DNA of 64,000 nt, from contig NZ_QEII01000314.1 in assembly GCF_003347515.1 (NCBI RefSeq), positions 1 to 64,000 of the forward strand, in the 5' to 3' direction. Source of the DNA: Rhodoferax ferrireducens. GTDB lineage: Bacteria; Pseudomonadota; Gammaproteobacteria; Burkholderiales; Burkholderiaceae_C. A program made the translations under genes and the position numbers. Positions 36,440-44,573 of the stretch are shown here, one piece after another. Under the pieces are notes generated by a model. That model ran no database searches and was not told the origin of the DNA. It saw only the letters and a program-made list of their open reading frames with translations. Every line of letters starts with the position of its first letter. Position 1 is the first letter of the stretch.

Positions 36440-37348
36440 CTAACGCTGGTTCAGCTGCGCGGCCGAACTCAGCAACTCCTGCTGCAGCCAGTCGCGCAAG
36501 GCGACCAGCGGTGGCCAATCCTGGAGCTCGGGTGGGTGCAGCAACCAGAAAGCGTCCGCGCCCTGGTCCGGGTCCGCCAGCGCAATTGGCGACAGCTGCA
36601 CCAGCCGCCCGTCACGCAAGGCATCCGCCGCCAGCAGCTGGCGGCCCAGCGCCACCCCCAAACCCTGCTCGGCCGCCTGCAGCAGCATGCCCATGTCGTT
36701 GAACACCGCCACCGGCTTGACGCGGCAACGCTGGCCCGCCAGCGCGAACCAGTGGTTCCACCGCTGGGCATTGCCCAGCAAGGGCTCATGCATCAAGGCC
36801 GCCGGGTCGCCGCCGAGCAGGCGCCGGGCCACCGTGGGGGAGGCCACCACGATCAGTGGCGAGTCGATCAGACAGGTGCCCGCCAGCCCCTGCCACGGGC
36901 CTTTGCCCTGCCGCAAGGCCGCGTGATAGCCCTCGCGCGGCAGGTCAATCACCTGGAGCGATGTATGCAAGTCGATCACGATGCCCGGATGCTGCTCACG
37001 CCAGCGCGCCATGCGCGGCAACAGCCAGTGCTGCGCAAAAGACGGCAGGGCGGTGAGGCGCAAGCTTTGCTCCGTGCCACTCGCCGCCAGCGCCGCCGCG
37101 CGCACGCCCTCGTCGATTTGCGCCAGTGCCGGCTCCACCGCGCTCAGCAGCGCCGCACCGGCCGCATTCAGCACCACGCGGCGGCCACGCCGGTCAAACA
37201 GGGCAAACCCAAGCTGCTCCTCCAGCACCCGCATCTGCTGGCTGATGGCGCTGTGCGTCAAATGCAACTGCTCCGCCGCCGCGCGCAGATTGGACAGCCG
37301 GGCTACAGCACGAAAGGTGGGCAAGGTTTGAAGCGGAATGCGGCTCAT
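36440..37348 (-). CDS. LysR family transcriptional regulator (GcvA-like)
   Basis: A 302-residue regulator. The N-terminal helix-turn-helix LSNLRAAAEQLHLTHSAISQ and the opening IPLQTLPTFRAVARL are typical of the GcvA/AmpR-like branch. The C-terminal domain is an effector-binding periplasmic-protein fold. It is divergent from the DUF1127 gene; a small palindrome AATTC-GCCA-GAATT lies between them at 37370-37383. Confidence 0.88.
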   Translation of the reverse strand: MSRIPLQTLPTFRAVARLSNLRAAAEQLHLTHSAISQQMRVLEEQLGFALFDRRGRRVVLNAAGAALLSAVEPALAQIDEGVRAAALAASGTEQSLRLTALPSFAQHWLLPRMARWREQHPGIVIDLHTSLQVIDLPREGYHAALRQGKGPWQGLAGTCLIDSPLIVVASPTVARRLLGGDPAALMHEPLLGNAQRWNHWFALAGQRCRVKPVAVFNDMGMLLQAAEQGLGVALGRQLLAADALRDGRLVQLSPIALADPDQGADAFWLLHPPELQDWPPLVALRDWLQQELLSSAAQLNQR

Positions 37349-37369
37349 GCTGGTCAGTATATCTAACCA

Positions 37370-37383
37370 AATTCGCCAGAATT
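37370..37383. promoter_or_regulatory. palindrome between the LysR and DUF1127 genes
   Basis: AATTC and GAATT flank GCCA, 22 bases upstream of the LysR start. It fits a site for LysR self-control, but the arms are short. Confidence 0.3.
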
Positions 37384-37445
37384 GATTGCTTTTATTGGCG
37401 CGTTTGGGTAGCTATGCTTACCTGTCACTCAACAAGGAGCCCCGC

Positions 37446-37718
37446 ATGAACCCATCCACCTCCTGCACAACATTGCCCTTGGCTCCGGCCCAAGGCCCCT
37501 GGCTGGCCCGGCTGCTGCGGCGCACTGCGCGCACCAGCGGGCGCTACCTGTTTGCGCTGTGGAACCTGCGCCTCGGCCGGCCCGGGATCAGAGCCCGGCG
37601 CCTGTCATTGAGCGAGATGAACGACCACATGCTTCGCGACATCAACGGACGCGACGGTTTTGACCTGTGGCGCGAACTGGATCGCTACGAGCAAACCAAG
37701 GCGCGTTTGCCTCTGTAA
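37446..37718 (+). CDS. DUF1127 (YjiS-like) small protein
   Basis: A 90-residue protein with a basic, arginine-rich middle and the C-terminal LSEMNDHMLRDINGRDGFDL, the core of DUF1127. Some members act in RNA turnover and metabolic adaptation; the role here is unknown. AAGGAG precedes the ATG. It marks the left edge of the decayed island. Confidence 0.75.
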   Translation: MNPSTSCTTLPLAPAQGPWLARLLRRTARTSGRYLFALWNLRLGRPGIRARRLSLSEMNDHMLRDINGRDGFDLWRELDRYEQTKARLPL

Positions 37719-37797
37719 CACTTTTAGCAATTGGTTACAAAGAAATAGGGTGGGTCCATAATGCGCCACAAACCATCTCAGGGACGGGATAAGAACA

Positions 37798-37905
37798 ATG
37801 GCTACCTTGATACCGGCGCTTGGCGCCTGCGTGTCGCGCATGACCGCAGGCGAGCGCCGGCTGGCTGAGCGGCTGGAGCAAAAACTCGACGACGATTATT
37901 GGTGA
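37798..37905 (+). pseudogene. 5' stub of a NERD-domain helicase/nuclease gene
   Basis: A 35-codon frame, MATLIPALGACVSRMTAGER followed by RLAERLEQKLDDDYW and a stop, matches as I recall the first residues of NERD-type (nuclease-related) helicases. The frame breaks at about 37900, exactly where the hsdR piece begins. AAGAACA precedes the ATG. Only the promoter-proximal end of the gene remains. Confidence 0.6.
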
Positions 37906-38945
37906 TCACCGACCGCAATGATCTGGACGATCAGCTTTTTGACACCTTTGCAGCTTCTAAGCAGTTGCTGCGTCAGGAGGCCGTGGGCCTGATGCTGGAG
38001 AAACTTGAGGTGATCTCGGCCCTGTATCACGGCTTTGCCTATGAACACTATTTCGAAGCGGATACCGCCCAGAAGCTGTCGCTGATTCTCGCGGCGGAAG
38101 AGCATATCCTCGGCTTGGATGACGGCCGCAAGCGTTATATCAATGAGGTCACGGCACTTTCGCAAGCCTTCGCCATTGCCATACCGCATGAGCAAGCGAT
38201 GGACGTGAAGGACGAAGTGGGCTTTTTCCAGGCGGTGAAGGCGAGGCTGGTGAAGTACGACAGTGTCGGGGGCGGGCGTAGCAACGAAGAAATCGAAACC
38301 ACCATTCGCCAGGTGATTGACCAAGCGTTGGTGTCGGAAAAAGTGATTGATGTGTTTGACGCGGCGGGCATAAAGAAACCAGACATTTCCATTTTGTCTG
38401 ACGAATTCTTGGCCGAACTGAAAGGCTACGAGCATAAAAACGTGGCCTTGGAAGTGCTCAAGAAACTCCTCAATGACGAATTGAAAATCCGCGCCAAGCG
38501 CAACCTGGTGCAGAGCCGGTCACTGATGGAAATGTTAGAGACCGCCATTAAAAAATACCACAACAAAATTCTGACCGCTGCCGAGGTGATGGACGAGCTG
38601 ATCAAGGTCAGCAAGGAGATCGTCGCCGCCGACGATGAAGCTAGACACATGGGGCTTTCCGACTTTGAATATGCGTTCTACACAGCAGTCGCCAACAACG
38701 ACAGTGCCCGCGAGCTGATGCAGCAAGACAAGTTACGCGAACTGGCTGTGGTGTTAACCCAACGTGTGCGCGAAAACGCATCCATAGATTGGACTATCAA
38801 AGAGAACGTCAGAGCCAAGCTCAAGGTGATTGTGAAACGTACCCTGCGGCAATTTGGCTATCCACCCAACATGGAATTGCTCGCGACAGAAACGGTACTT
38901 AAACAGGCGGAGATGATTGCGAACGAGCTTACGGGCGTTGTTTAG
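37899..38945 (+). pseudogene. type I restriction enzyme R subunit (hsdR), internally deleted remnant
   Basis: The 348 codons begin VITDRNDLDDQLFDTFAAS, the early motor-domain motif of HsdR, and jump within a few residues (after KQLLRQ) to the C-terminal region EAVGLMLEKLEVISALYHGF onwards, which ends near the natural C-terminus. The nuclease domain, most helicase motifs and the natural start are missing. A TTG at 37899 could start it, but no ribosome site is seen. No hsdM or hsdS is present. It cannot cut DNA as it stands. Confidence 0.75.
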
Positions 38946-38951
38946 GTAACC

Positions 38952-39320
38952 ATGAGCATTGACGACCGAGACTACCTGCGTGATCGACATGGAGCTTCCA
39001 ACACGGAGGCTCGGCGATTCCGCACGTCTGAGCAGCAGAAAGCACGTCAGGCAGAAGAGTTGAAGAATCGTTTTGCCAGGTACAGCGGCTCTTCTCGTGG
39101 GCTGGCTGCGCCCAAAGCGCGTCGGAGTCGTTTCTTTCTTATCGCGCTGGTGTTGGTGATCGGGGTCATGTTCTGGACGCGCTGGCCAGACATTCCGGCG
39201 CGTTTTTTAGCCCGGTTTGCCAGCACCCCATTCCCAGAGACTGGCGCGGTGCGCTGGTTTACGCCGGTTGCGGTCAATGGGATGGGTGATGTGGAGAACC
39301 ATGGAGAAGTACCAAGTTGA
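38952..39320 (+). pseudogene. truncated duplicate of the hypothetical membrane protein at 40827
   Basis: The first 343 bases (38952-39294) match 40827-41169 at roughly nine bases in ten by eye. The copy then runs out of homology after GDV and stops seven codons later. It keeps the N-terminal part and the membrane helix but lacks the C-terminal domain. It starts 6 bases after the hsdR remnant. Confidence 0.75.
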
Positions 39321-39343
39321 CTTGGAGTTTCGAAGTAGTCCTT

Positions 39344-39400
39344 AATTGATAGCTACTCATGCAGGTAGGACGGGGGCTAGAGCCTTATTTTGCATAAAGT
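39344..39400 (+). repeat. dispersed repeat, intergenic copy
   Basis: It reads GATAGCTACTCATGCAGGTA followed by GGACGGGGGCTAGAGCC and an AT-rich end. It lies between the truncated duplicate and the Fic operator array. Confidence 0.7.
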
Positions 39401-39423
39401 TTTGACTTTCAGGCCACCCCGCG

Positions 39424-39484
39424 TGAGCCGATTCAATAAAAATACGGCTCACATATTGAGCCGTATTAACTAGAATGCGGCTCA
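39424..39484. promoter_or_regulatory. symmetric four-half-site operator array at the fic start
   Basis: TGAGCCG (39424-39430), CGGCTCA (39445-39451), TGAGCCG (39457-39463) and CGGCTCA (39478-39484) are spaced 14, 5 and 14 bases, symmetric about base 39454. The inner pair extends to a perfect 11-bp palindrome AATACGGCTCA-CATAT-TGAGCCGTATT. The array covers the first codons of the Fic gene, whose protein has a C-terminal DNA-binding domain, so self-repression is the simplest reading. Confidence 0.75.
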
Positions 39485-40671
39485 TGACCACCCCATCGCA
39501 AGCCGCTCAACCCACCTACATCTGGCAATACCCCGGCTGGCCGACGCTCGTGTTTGATGCTGGGGCCGTGGCGCACGACCTGAATGTGGCCCATTTGCAA
39601 ATGGGTCGGGTATTGGGTTTGCTGGACGCCATTGGCTTGACCGACGCGCAGGAAATTACCCGTGATCTATGGGTGCAAGAGGCCATCGCCACGGCGGCGA
39701 TTGAGGGTGAACAGCTCGATCTGACCGCCGTTCGATCGTCGGTGGCGCATCGCTTGGGGCTGGCCGATGCCCCCACCCGTGACCGCCATGTGGATGGTTT
39801 GGTGGCGGTGATGCAGGACGCCACCAGCGGCTACCAATCGGTGCTCGACAGTGACCGTTTGTGTCGCTGGCAGTCCGCCCTGTTTCCGGGGGGCACGTCG
39901 AGTCTGCGTCGTATTACCGTCGGGCGTTACCGCGAGCACACCGATCCGATGCAGATCGTCAGCGGGCGGCAAGGGCACGAGGTGGTGCATTACACCGCAC
40001 CTGCGTCAGACAAGATGGAGGCTGAAATGGCGAAGTTTCTGGCATGGTTTGAGGCCACGCGCCCCACCAGCGATGCAGCCCCCAGCCTCAACGGCCTAGC
40101 TCGCGCCGCACTGGCACACTTGTGGTTTGAGTCGATTCACCCGTTTGAAGACGGCAATGGCCGTCTGGGGCGCGCCATTGTGGACCTGGCGCTGGCGCAG
40201 GCGGTGGGCGCACCCGCGCGCCTGTTGGGCATGTCGCGGCAACTGCTGGCGACCCGTAGCGCGTATTACGACGCCTTGAACCGGGCGCAGTCAGGCGGGC
40301 TGGACGTGACGCCCTGGGTGCAATGGTTTGTGCAGGCCTTCACGCAGGGCTGCATCCAGTCGCAAGCGGTGGTGAGGCAGGCGCTGGACAAGGCCCGCTT
40401 CAGGCAGCGCGCGACCAGCTTGGCGGTCAATGAGCGGCAAAGCAAGGTGTTGAACCGTTTGCTGGAAGCGGGAAGCAGCGAATTGGGCGGCGGCTTTCTC
40501 GGCGGCATGACGGCGGAAAAATACAGCAAGATCACCGGTACCTCCAAAGCCACTGCCACCCGCGACCTGGCAGAGCTGCTGCGGCATGGTTTGCTCAAAG
40601 TTGAGGGCGTCGGCAAGGCCACCCGCTATGCCGTCAACGTCGAAGGGTGGAGCCAACCCACCACGAGTTGA
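39475..40671 (+). CDS. Fic family protein with N-terminal DUF4172 and C-terminal winged helix
   Basis: A 398-residue Fic protein. IWQYPGWPTLVFDAG at the N-terminus is the DUF4172 signature; the catalytic motif HPFEDGNGRLGR is at residues 222-233 with His and both phosphate-binding residues intact. An (S/T)xxxE(G/N)-like segment, TAAIEGEQ, near residue 75 may be the built-in inhibitory helix. The C-terminal part (TAEKYSKITGTSKATATRDL) looks like a winged helix. Fic enzymes transfer AMP to protein hydroxyls. Start is 39475 or the ATG at 39484; both lie inside the operator. Confidence 0.88.
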   Translation: MRLMTTPSQAAQPTYIWQYPGWPTLVFDAGAVAHDLNVAHLQMGRVLGLLDAIGLTDAQEITRDLWVQEAIATAAIEGEQLDLTAVRSSVAHRLGLADAPTRDRHVDGLVAVMQDATSGYQSVLDSDRLCRWQSALFPGGTSSLRRITVGRYREHTDPMQIVSGRQGHEVVHYTAPASDKMEAEMAKFLAWFEATRPTSDAAPSLNGLARAALAHLWFESIHPFEDGNGRLGRAIVDLALAQAVGAPARLLGMSRQLLATRSAYYDALNRAQSGGLDVTPWVQWFVQAFTQGCIQSQAVVRQALDKARFRQRATSLAVNERQSKVLNRLLEAGSSELGGGFLGGMTAEKYSKITGTSKATATRDLAELLRHGLLKVEGVGKATRYAVNVEGWSQPTTS

Positions 40672-40826
40672 ATCGCCAAGACAGCAAGACGATGGGTGCG
40701 CGCAGGTCTTTTCCGTCTTTGTCCTGGTGCGGCAAGAGTCTGGCACTGGACTCGTCGGCACCTCACGGGCGTTCAGTGAATTGAAGCGACTAAGCTCGAA
40801 TAATTGCTGCAATATGCGAGACCCTC

Positions 40827-41378
40827 ATGAGCATTGACGACCGAGACTACATGCGTGATCGAAATCGCGCCTCCGACATGGAGGCTCGACGATTCCGTAC
40901 GTCTGAGCAGCAGAAAGCACGCCAGGCAGAAGAGTTGAAGAATCGTTTTGCCAGGTACAGCGGCTCTTCTCATGGGCTGGCCGTGCCCAAAGCGCGCCGG
41001 AGTCGTTTCTTTCTTATTGCGCTGGTGTTGGTGATCGGGGCCATGTTCTGGACGCGCTGGCCAGACATTCCGGCGCGTTTTCTGGCCCGGTTTGCCAACA
41101 CCCCATTCCCGGAGACAGGCGCGGTTCGCTGGTTTATCCCGGTTGCGGTCAATGGGGTGGGTGATGTGGCACCCCTGACAATTACCGGGCTGGCCGAGGC
41201 GGGTCAACATGTGGTGGTCAAGCTCGACACTTGGGAGGCCCACGCCCCCATCGCCATGATCCCCATTTTTGAGCCGCTGGAGTTTTACCGGGCGGGCAAT
41301 CGGCTCATGGGGCATCGTATCGACCTGGGCGGTCGCATCAACGGCAACCTCAAAATTCGGCGGTCCAGTTTTGTCTAA
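40827..41378 (+). CDS. hypothetical single-pass membrane protein
   Basis: A 183-residue protein I cannot name. The charged N-terminus (MSIDDRDYMRDRNRASDMEA) is followed by a helix FFLIALVLVIGAMFWTRW at about residues 63-80 and a presumed periplasmic part with PFPETGAVRWF and QHVVVKLDTWEAHAP. Proteins with a DDRDY start, one helix and a VVKL segment occur in accessory regions of betaproteobacteria, in my recollection, without known function. A truncated copy lies at 38952. Confidence 0.65.
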   Translation: MSIDDRDYMRDRNRASDMEARRFRTSEQQKARQAEELKNRFARYSGSSHGLAVPKARRSRFFLIALVLVIGAMFWTRWPDIPARFLARFANTPFPETGAVRWFIPVAVNGVGDVAPLTITGLAEAGQHVVVKLDTWEAHAPIAMIPIFEPLEFYRAGNRLMGHRIDLGGRINGNLKIRRSSFV

Positions 41379-41388
41379 GACAGAACAA

Positions 41389-41497
41389 GCGCTCGCTGGC
41401 GACGTTTGTGGCGCGGCCGGCGGTGGCGCGCGGATTGGGGATTCCGGCGCGATCCTGATTTGATAGCGGCTTGCGCAGGTGGGACGGGACTGGAGGG
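41389..41497 (+). repeat. copy of the GST 3' end plus dispersed repeat
   Basis: GCTGGCGACGTTTGTGGCGC through GGATTCCGGCGCGATCCTGA matches the last 55 or so bases of the glutathione transferase gene at 47190-47247, and the dispersed repeat follows at the same distance. The coding piece here has no start and is a fragment only. Confidence 0.75.
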
Positions 41498-41501
41498 CTG
41501 T

Positions 41502-42608
41502 TTATTCAGGTAGCGTTCCCGCCCACTCCGCTAGTTTCTGTTGCAGCTCTTCCTTGCTGGGCAAATAGAGCTGGTATTCCTTGGCGTGGATGTTCGCGTC
41601 TTTGGGCAGGGTGATTTCAACCAGCGCCGCGTGCTTTTTCTTGCAGAGCACGATGCCGATGGTGGCGCTCTCGGCGTCGGTTTTCACGTAGCGGTCAAAG
41701 TAGTTGACGTACATCTGCATCTGGCCCAGGTCCTGATGGGTGAGCTTGCCGATTTTGAGGTCGATCAGCACGTAGCAACGCAACAAGCGGTTGTAGAACA
41801 CCAGGTCCACAAAGAAGTGGTCGTCGTCAAAGGTAAAGCGCTTTTGGCGCGCTTCAAACAGGAAGCCCTTGCCCAGCTCCAGCAAAAAATGCTCGATCTG
41901 GCTGATGATGGCGGCTTCCAGGTCGGATTCAGAAAACCGGGCTTGTTCGGAGAGGCCCAAAAATTCCAGCACCAGTGGCTCTTTGAGCAGGTCATGCGGC
42001 TGGCTGACGATCTGCCCTTGCTTGGCGAGTTGGCGAATGCCGTCCTTGTCGCGGCTGAGCGCCAGTCGCTCGTACAGGCCACTTTGAAACTGACGCCTGA
42101 GTTCACGCAGAGTCCAGTTTTGGCTGGCGGCTTCGATCTCGTAGAAGCTGCGTTCATCCGCTTTCTTGATGCCCAGCAGGAAGACGTAGTGAGACCAACT
42201 CAGGCTGAAGGGGCGGTTTTCAGTGCTTTCCAATAAGTCAGACAGCGTCTGTCCAATGGGACGTTTCTGGATTTGGAATAAGCCAGACGCTGTCTGACCT
42301 ATTCGCTGGGCGTGCAGCACATAAAACTGCCGCATGAGTTTGAGGTTGGTCGCCGAGAAACCGCTGCCAAATTCGGCAGTCAGGCGTTCGGCCAGGCGCT
42401 TGAGCACTTGCTTGCCGTATTCCGCGCGACTTTCTCCTTGCTGTTCGTATTCAACAATGTGCCGACCGATTTCGAAGTTGGTATGCACTTGCACCAGATC
42501 GACGCCACGCGCAACGGTGTTGCGGGCCGACGTGATCAGCGCTCGGATGCTGGCGTAAAGAGCCGATTCAGCGTCCGCCGCAGCCGACGCGCTCATCGCT
42601 TTGTTCAT
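41502..42608 (-). CDS. DUF1016 (YhcG-type) PDDEXK nuclease family protein
   Basis: A 368-residue protein with an N-terminal DUF1016 helical domain (GRHIVEYEQQGESRAEYGKQ) and a C-terminal PDDEXK fold whose core is FVDLVFYNRLLRCYVLIDLK. The family is common beside type I restriction genes, and some members are thought to act in defence or DNA repair. Residues near 115-140 hold a repetitive IGQT(L)S segment whose length varies in the family. I start at MNKAMSASAAAD with AGGGGAT 5 bases upstream. Confidence 0.82.
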   Translation of the reverse strand: MNKAMSASAAADAESALYASIRALITSARNTVARGVDLVQVHTNFEIGRHIVEYEQQGESRAEYGKQVLKRLAERLTAEFGSGFSATNLKLMRQFYVLHAQRIGQTASGLFQIQKRPIGQTLSDLLESTENRPFSLSWSHYVFLLGIKKADERSFYEIEAASQNWTLRELRRQFQSGLYERLALSRDKDGIRQLAKQGQIVSQPHDLLKEPLVLEFLGLSEQARFSESDLEAAIISQIEHFLLELGKGFLFEARQKRFTFDDDHFFVDLVFYNRLLRCYVLIDLKIGKLTHQDLGQMQMYVNYFDRYVKTDAESATIGIVLCKKKHAALVEITLPKDANIHAKEYQLYLPSKEELQQKLAEWAGTLPE

Positions 42609-42745
42609 GCAAATCCCCTGATCTTCTGATGTGGGAGGCAATGTGCCTCTGCTCACTGAAGAATATACGAAGTCTGTTTTTTGCAACCGGACGGCGAACG
42701 GCCACGCTCCAGGTCTCGCTCGGGCGCTATCTCTCCCCCACGTCC

Positions 42746-43304
42746 TCAAACTGGCTCAGCAGATGGTTGCGTCGCTTGCCACAACAGCGACACCGGCGCC
42801 GCGTGCAGTCGCTCGTCAAACGGCGTGATGCGGTCATGGTCGTGCAGCACCAGATCCACCTCGTCTTGCTCCTTGGTTCGAAAGTGTGAGATGCGCAGCC
42901 GCTTCCCGGACCAGGTGGTGAGCTTGCGGACTTCGGACACGACGAAGTTCTCCAACAGCGGGCCATAGGCGGTGCGGTCTTTTTGCAGTTGGGCGGCGGT
43001 GACATCGCGCAGCGCAGCCAGTAAACAGGTGTCCAAAAAATGAAGCTTGGGCGTTTTCGTGAGGCGACTGACGGCGTTGCTGGACCAGGGCGGCACCTGC
43101 CGCGTCAAAAACAAGCGCTCCAGAATGCCCACATATTTCTGCGCCGTGGGTGTGGTCCAGCTGGTCGATGTTGGCGATGTCGCGCACATCCCGGTCCAGA
43201 ATGAGCGCCACATAGTCTTGCAGCCAGGCCTGGCGGCGGCTGAGGCTGGTGCGGCGCAGCGCTTCGGGGTAGCCGCCCTTGAGCACGCAATCCATCGAAC
43301 GCAA
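42746..43304 (-). pseudogene. DUF4143 ATPase remnant with deletion and frameshift
   Basis: One frame reads GGYPEALRRTSLSRRQAWLQ and LILDRDVRDIANIDQLDH; from about 43150 another frame continues QKYVGILERLFLTRQ, TPKLHFLDTCLLAALRD and SHFRTKEQDEVDLVL. These are consecutive parts of the DUF4143 domain found after an AAA ATPase, with the middle missing and the frame shifted. The N-terminal ATPase domain and the true C-terminus are absent. It is not functional. Confidence 0.78.
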
Positions 43305-43320
43305 TAACCGCGCCTTGATG

Positions 43321-43414
43321 GCGCTTATGGCGAGGCCGGCGGTGGTGGTGCCGGGGATTTTGGTGCGATCCTGATTTAATAGCGGATTGCGCAGGTGGGA
43401 CGGGGGCTAGAGCC
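43321..43414 (+). repeat. second copy of the GST 3' end plus dispersed repeat
   Basis: GCGAGGCCGGCGGTGGTGGT, then GATCCTGATTTAATAGCGG and the core GGGACGGGGGCTAGAGCC. It is shorter and more diverged than the copy at 41389 but keeps the same order. Confidence 0.65.
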
Positions 43415-43539
43415 AGATTCGGCATATATTTTTGATCAAACTTGCCTGTCGCCCCGCAATACAATCCACATCGCCCGAGCGCCACGGGCTTCAAGCGCCC
43501 ACATTCAGCCGCTACCAGCACCCAACATCTACAGCCGGC

Positions 43540-43623
43540 AGCGTGACCAAGGAGCAAGTGGCGATGCGCCTTAATCGTGACGTTCTGAGCGCCTTTCGCG
43601 CCGCTGGCTGCGCACGCATTCGG
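43540..43623 (+). pseudogene. BrnA-type antitoxin remnant
   Basis: In one frame the DNA reads VTKEQVAMRLNRDVLSAFRA followed by AGC, which resembles the ribbon-helix-helix C-terminal part of BrnA antitoxins. No BrnT toxin and no intact N-terminus is present. The piece is short, so the family call is tentative. Confidence 0.4.
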
Positions 43624-43657
43624 AGGTGTAAGGGTTGGCCGAGGTGGCCAAGCTGTC

Positions 43658-43686
43658 TTGCTTAAATCTCAAATGAGACACATAAT
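43658..43686 (+). promoter_or_regulatory. promoter and operator of relB-yafQ
   Basis: TTGCTT (43658-43663) and CATAAT (43681-43686) are 17 bases apart. Inside the spacer TCTCA-AA-TGAGA (43667-43678) is a perfect palindrome, the usual place for an antitoxin to bind and repress its own pair. Confidence 0.6.
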
Positions 43687-43714
43687 TGAAGCCTGTAACA
43701 CAGGAGGCCACACC

Positions 43715-44014
43715 ATGGCAGCACAAACTTCAATGCTCCACATTCGGGTGGACGATGACATCAAAGAGCAAGCCACCGTGGCGCTGACGGCCATGGGCTT
43801 GTCGGTGTCGGATGCGGTGCGGCTGTTTTTGCGCCGGGTGGTGATCGATCAGGCCTTTCCGCTCGAACTCAAGGTGCCCAATGCGCAGACGCAGGCTGCC
43901 ATGGAAGAGTCCCGCGCCATGATGGCCAGCCGTCGCCAAGCCGACGCAAGCCAAGCCCGTTTCGCAACCGCTGACGAACTGTTTGCCGATCTTGAAAAGA
44001 ACAGCCGCCAATAA
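43715..44014 (+). CDS. relB: RelB/DinJ family antitoxin
   Basis: A 99-residue antitoxin. The N-terminal ribbon-helix-helix reads TSMLHIRVDDDIKEQATVAL and SVSDAVRLFLRRV; the C-terminal part wraps the toxin. AGGAGG lies 7 bases before the ATG. It overlaps the toxin gene by about 30 bases, the typical coupling in these operons, and has its own promoter with a palindrome. Confidence 0.87.
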   Translation: MAAQTSMLHIRVDDDIKEQATVALTAMGLSVSDAVRLFLRRVVIDQAFPLELKVPNAQTQAAMEESRAMMASRRQADASQARFATADELFADLEKNSRQ

Positions 44015-44315
44015 GCAGAGCAAGCGCGCGGCCCTGCCGCGGTCTGCCGACTACACAAAAGCATTTTTAAAAGACTGGGTGCGCTTGTCGCACGCCGGCC
44101 GCTATGACATGGTGCGACTCAAGGAGGCGATGATGTTGCTGATCGCAAACGACGCGCCGCTTGGCCCCGAATGGCTGGACCATGCCTTGAAGGGTGATTG
44201 GGCCGATCACTGGGAATGCCACATTGGGGGCGACTTCTTGCTGATTTATCAGGTTGAAGCCAACTCGATTAACTTCGTTCGATCCGGCACGCATTCTGAA
44301 CTGTTCAGTAGTTAA
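43983..44315 (+). CDS. yafQ: YafQ family toxin (mRNA interferase)
   Basis: A 110-residue RelE-superfamily toxin. HWECHIGGDFLLIYQ and the C-terminal SGTHSELF keep the histidines that YafQ uses to cleave mRNA on the ribosome. Start codons possible are TTG at 43983 or 43992, both within the antitoxin gene. The pair looks intact, in contrast to its broken neighbours. Confidence 0.83.
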   Translation: MPILKRTAANKQSKRAALPRSADYTKAFLKDWVRLSHAGRYDMVRLKEAMMLLIANDAPLGPEWLDHALKGDWADHWECHIGGDFLLIYQVEANSINFVRSGTHSELFSS

Positions 44316-44412
44316 GGAATAACGCATGAAGCCATCGTCATCCGCGACGAAAAGTTTGCCCGGGCCTACGCGCATGTGTATGACCACTACTACGGAGCAG
44401 GGTTGAGTGCTC
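44316..44412. other. short unassigned fragment between toxin and fic stub
   Basis: One frame reads EAIVIRDEKFARAYAHVYDH before YYGAG, which looks like real protein rather than random DNA, but I do not recognise the family. It has no start or end of its own. Confidence 0.25.
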
Positions 44413-44566
44413 ATGCCCACCCCATCGCAAACCGCACAGCCCACCTGCATTTGGCAACACCCCGGCTGGCCGACGCTCGTGTTTGATGCCGGGGCCGTGG
44501 CGCACGACCTGCATGTGGCCCATTTGCAGATGGGTCGCGTATTGGGTTTGCTGGACGCCTTTGGTG
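44413..44566 (+). pseudogene. 5' stub of a second DUF4172 Fic gene
   Basis: MPTPSQTAQPTCIWQHPGWP onwards matches the first 50 codons of the Fic gene at 39484 nearly base for base. Homology stops abruptly after LLDAF. The catalytic domain is absent and the upstream TGAGCCG operator array is not conserved. Confidence 0.8.
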
Positions 44567-44573
44567 TAGCCGC

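Noticed and set aside
43630..43656. GGCCGAGGTGGCCAAGCTG, resembling the start of a leucine or serine tRNA
   Set aside because: No acceptor stem partner, anticodon arm or T-loop (GGTTCGAATCC type) follows within tRNA distance.
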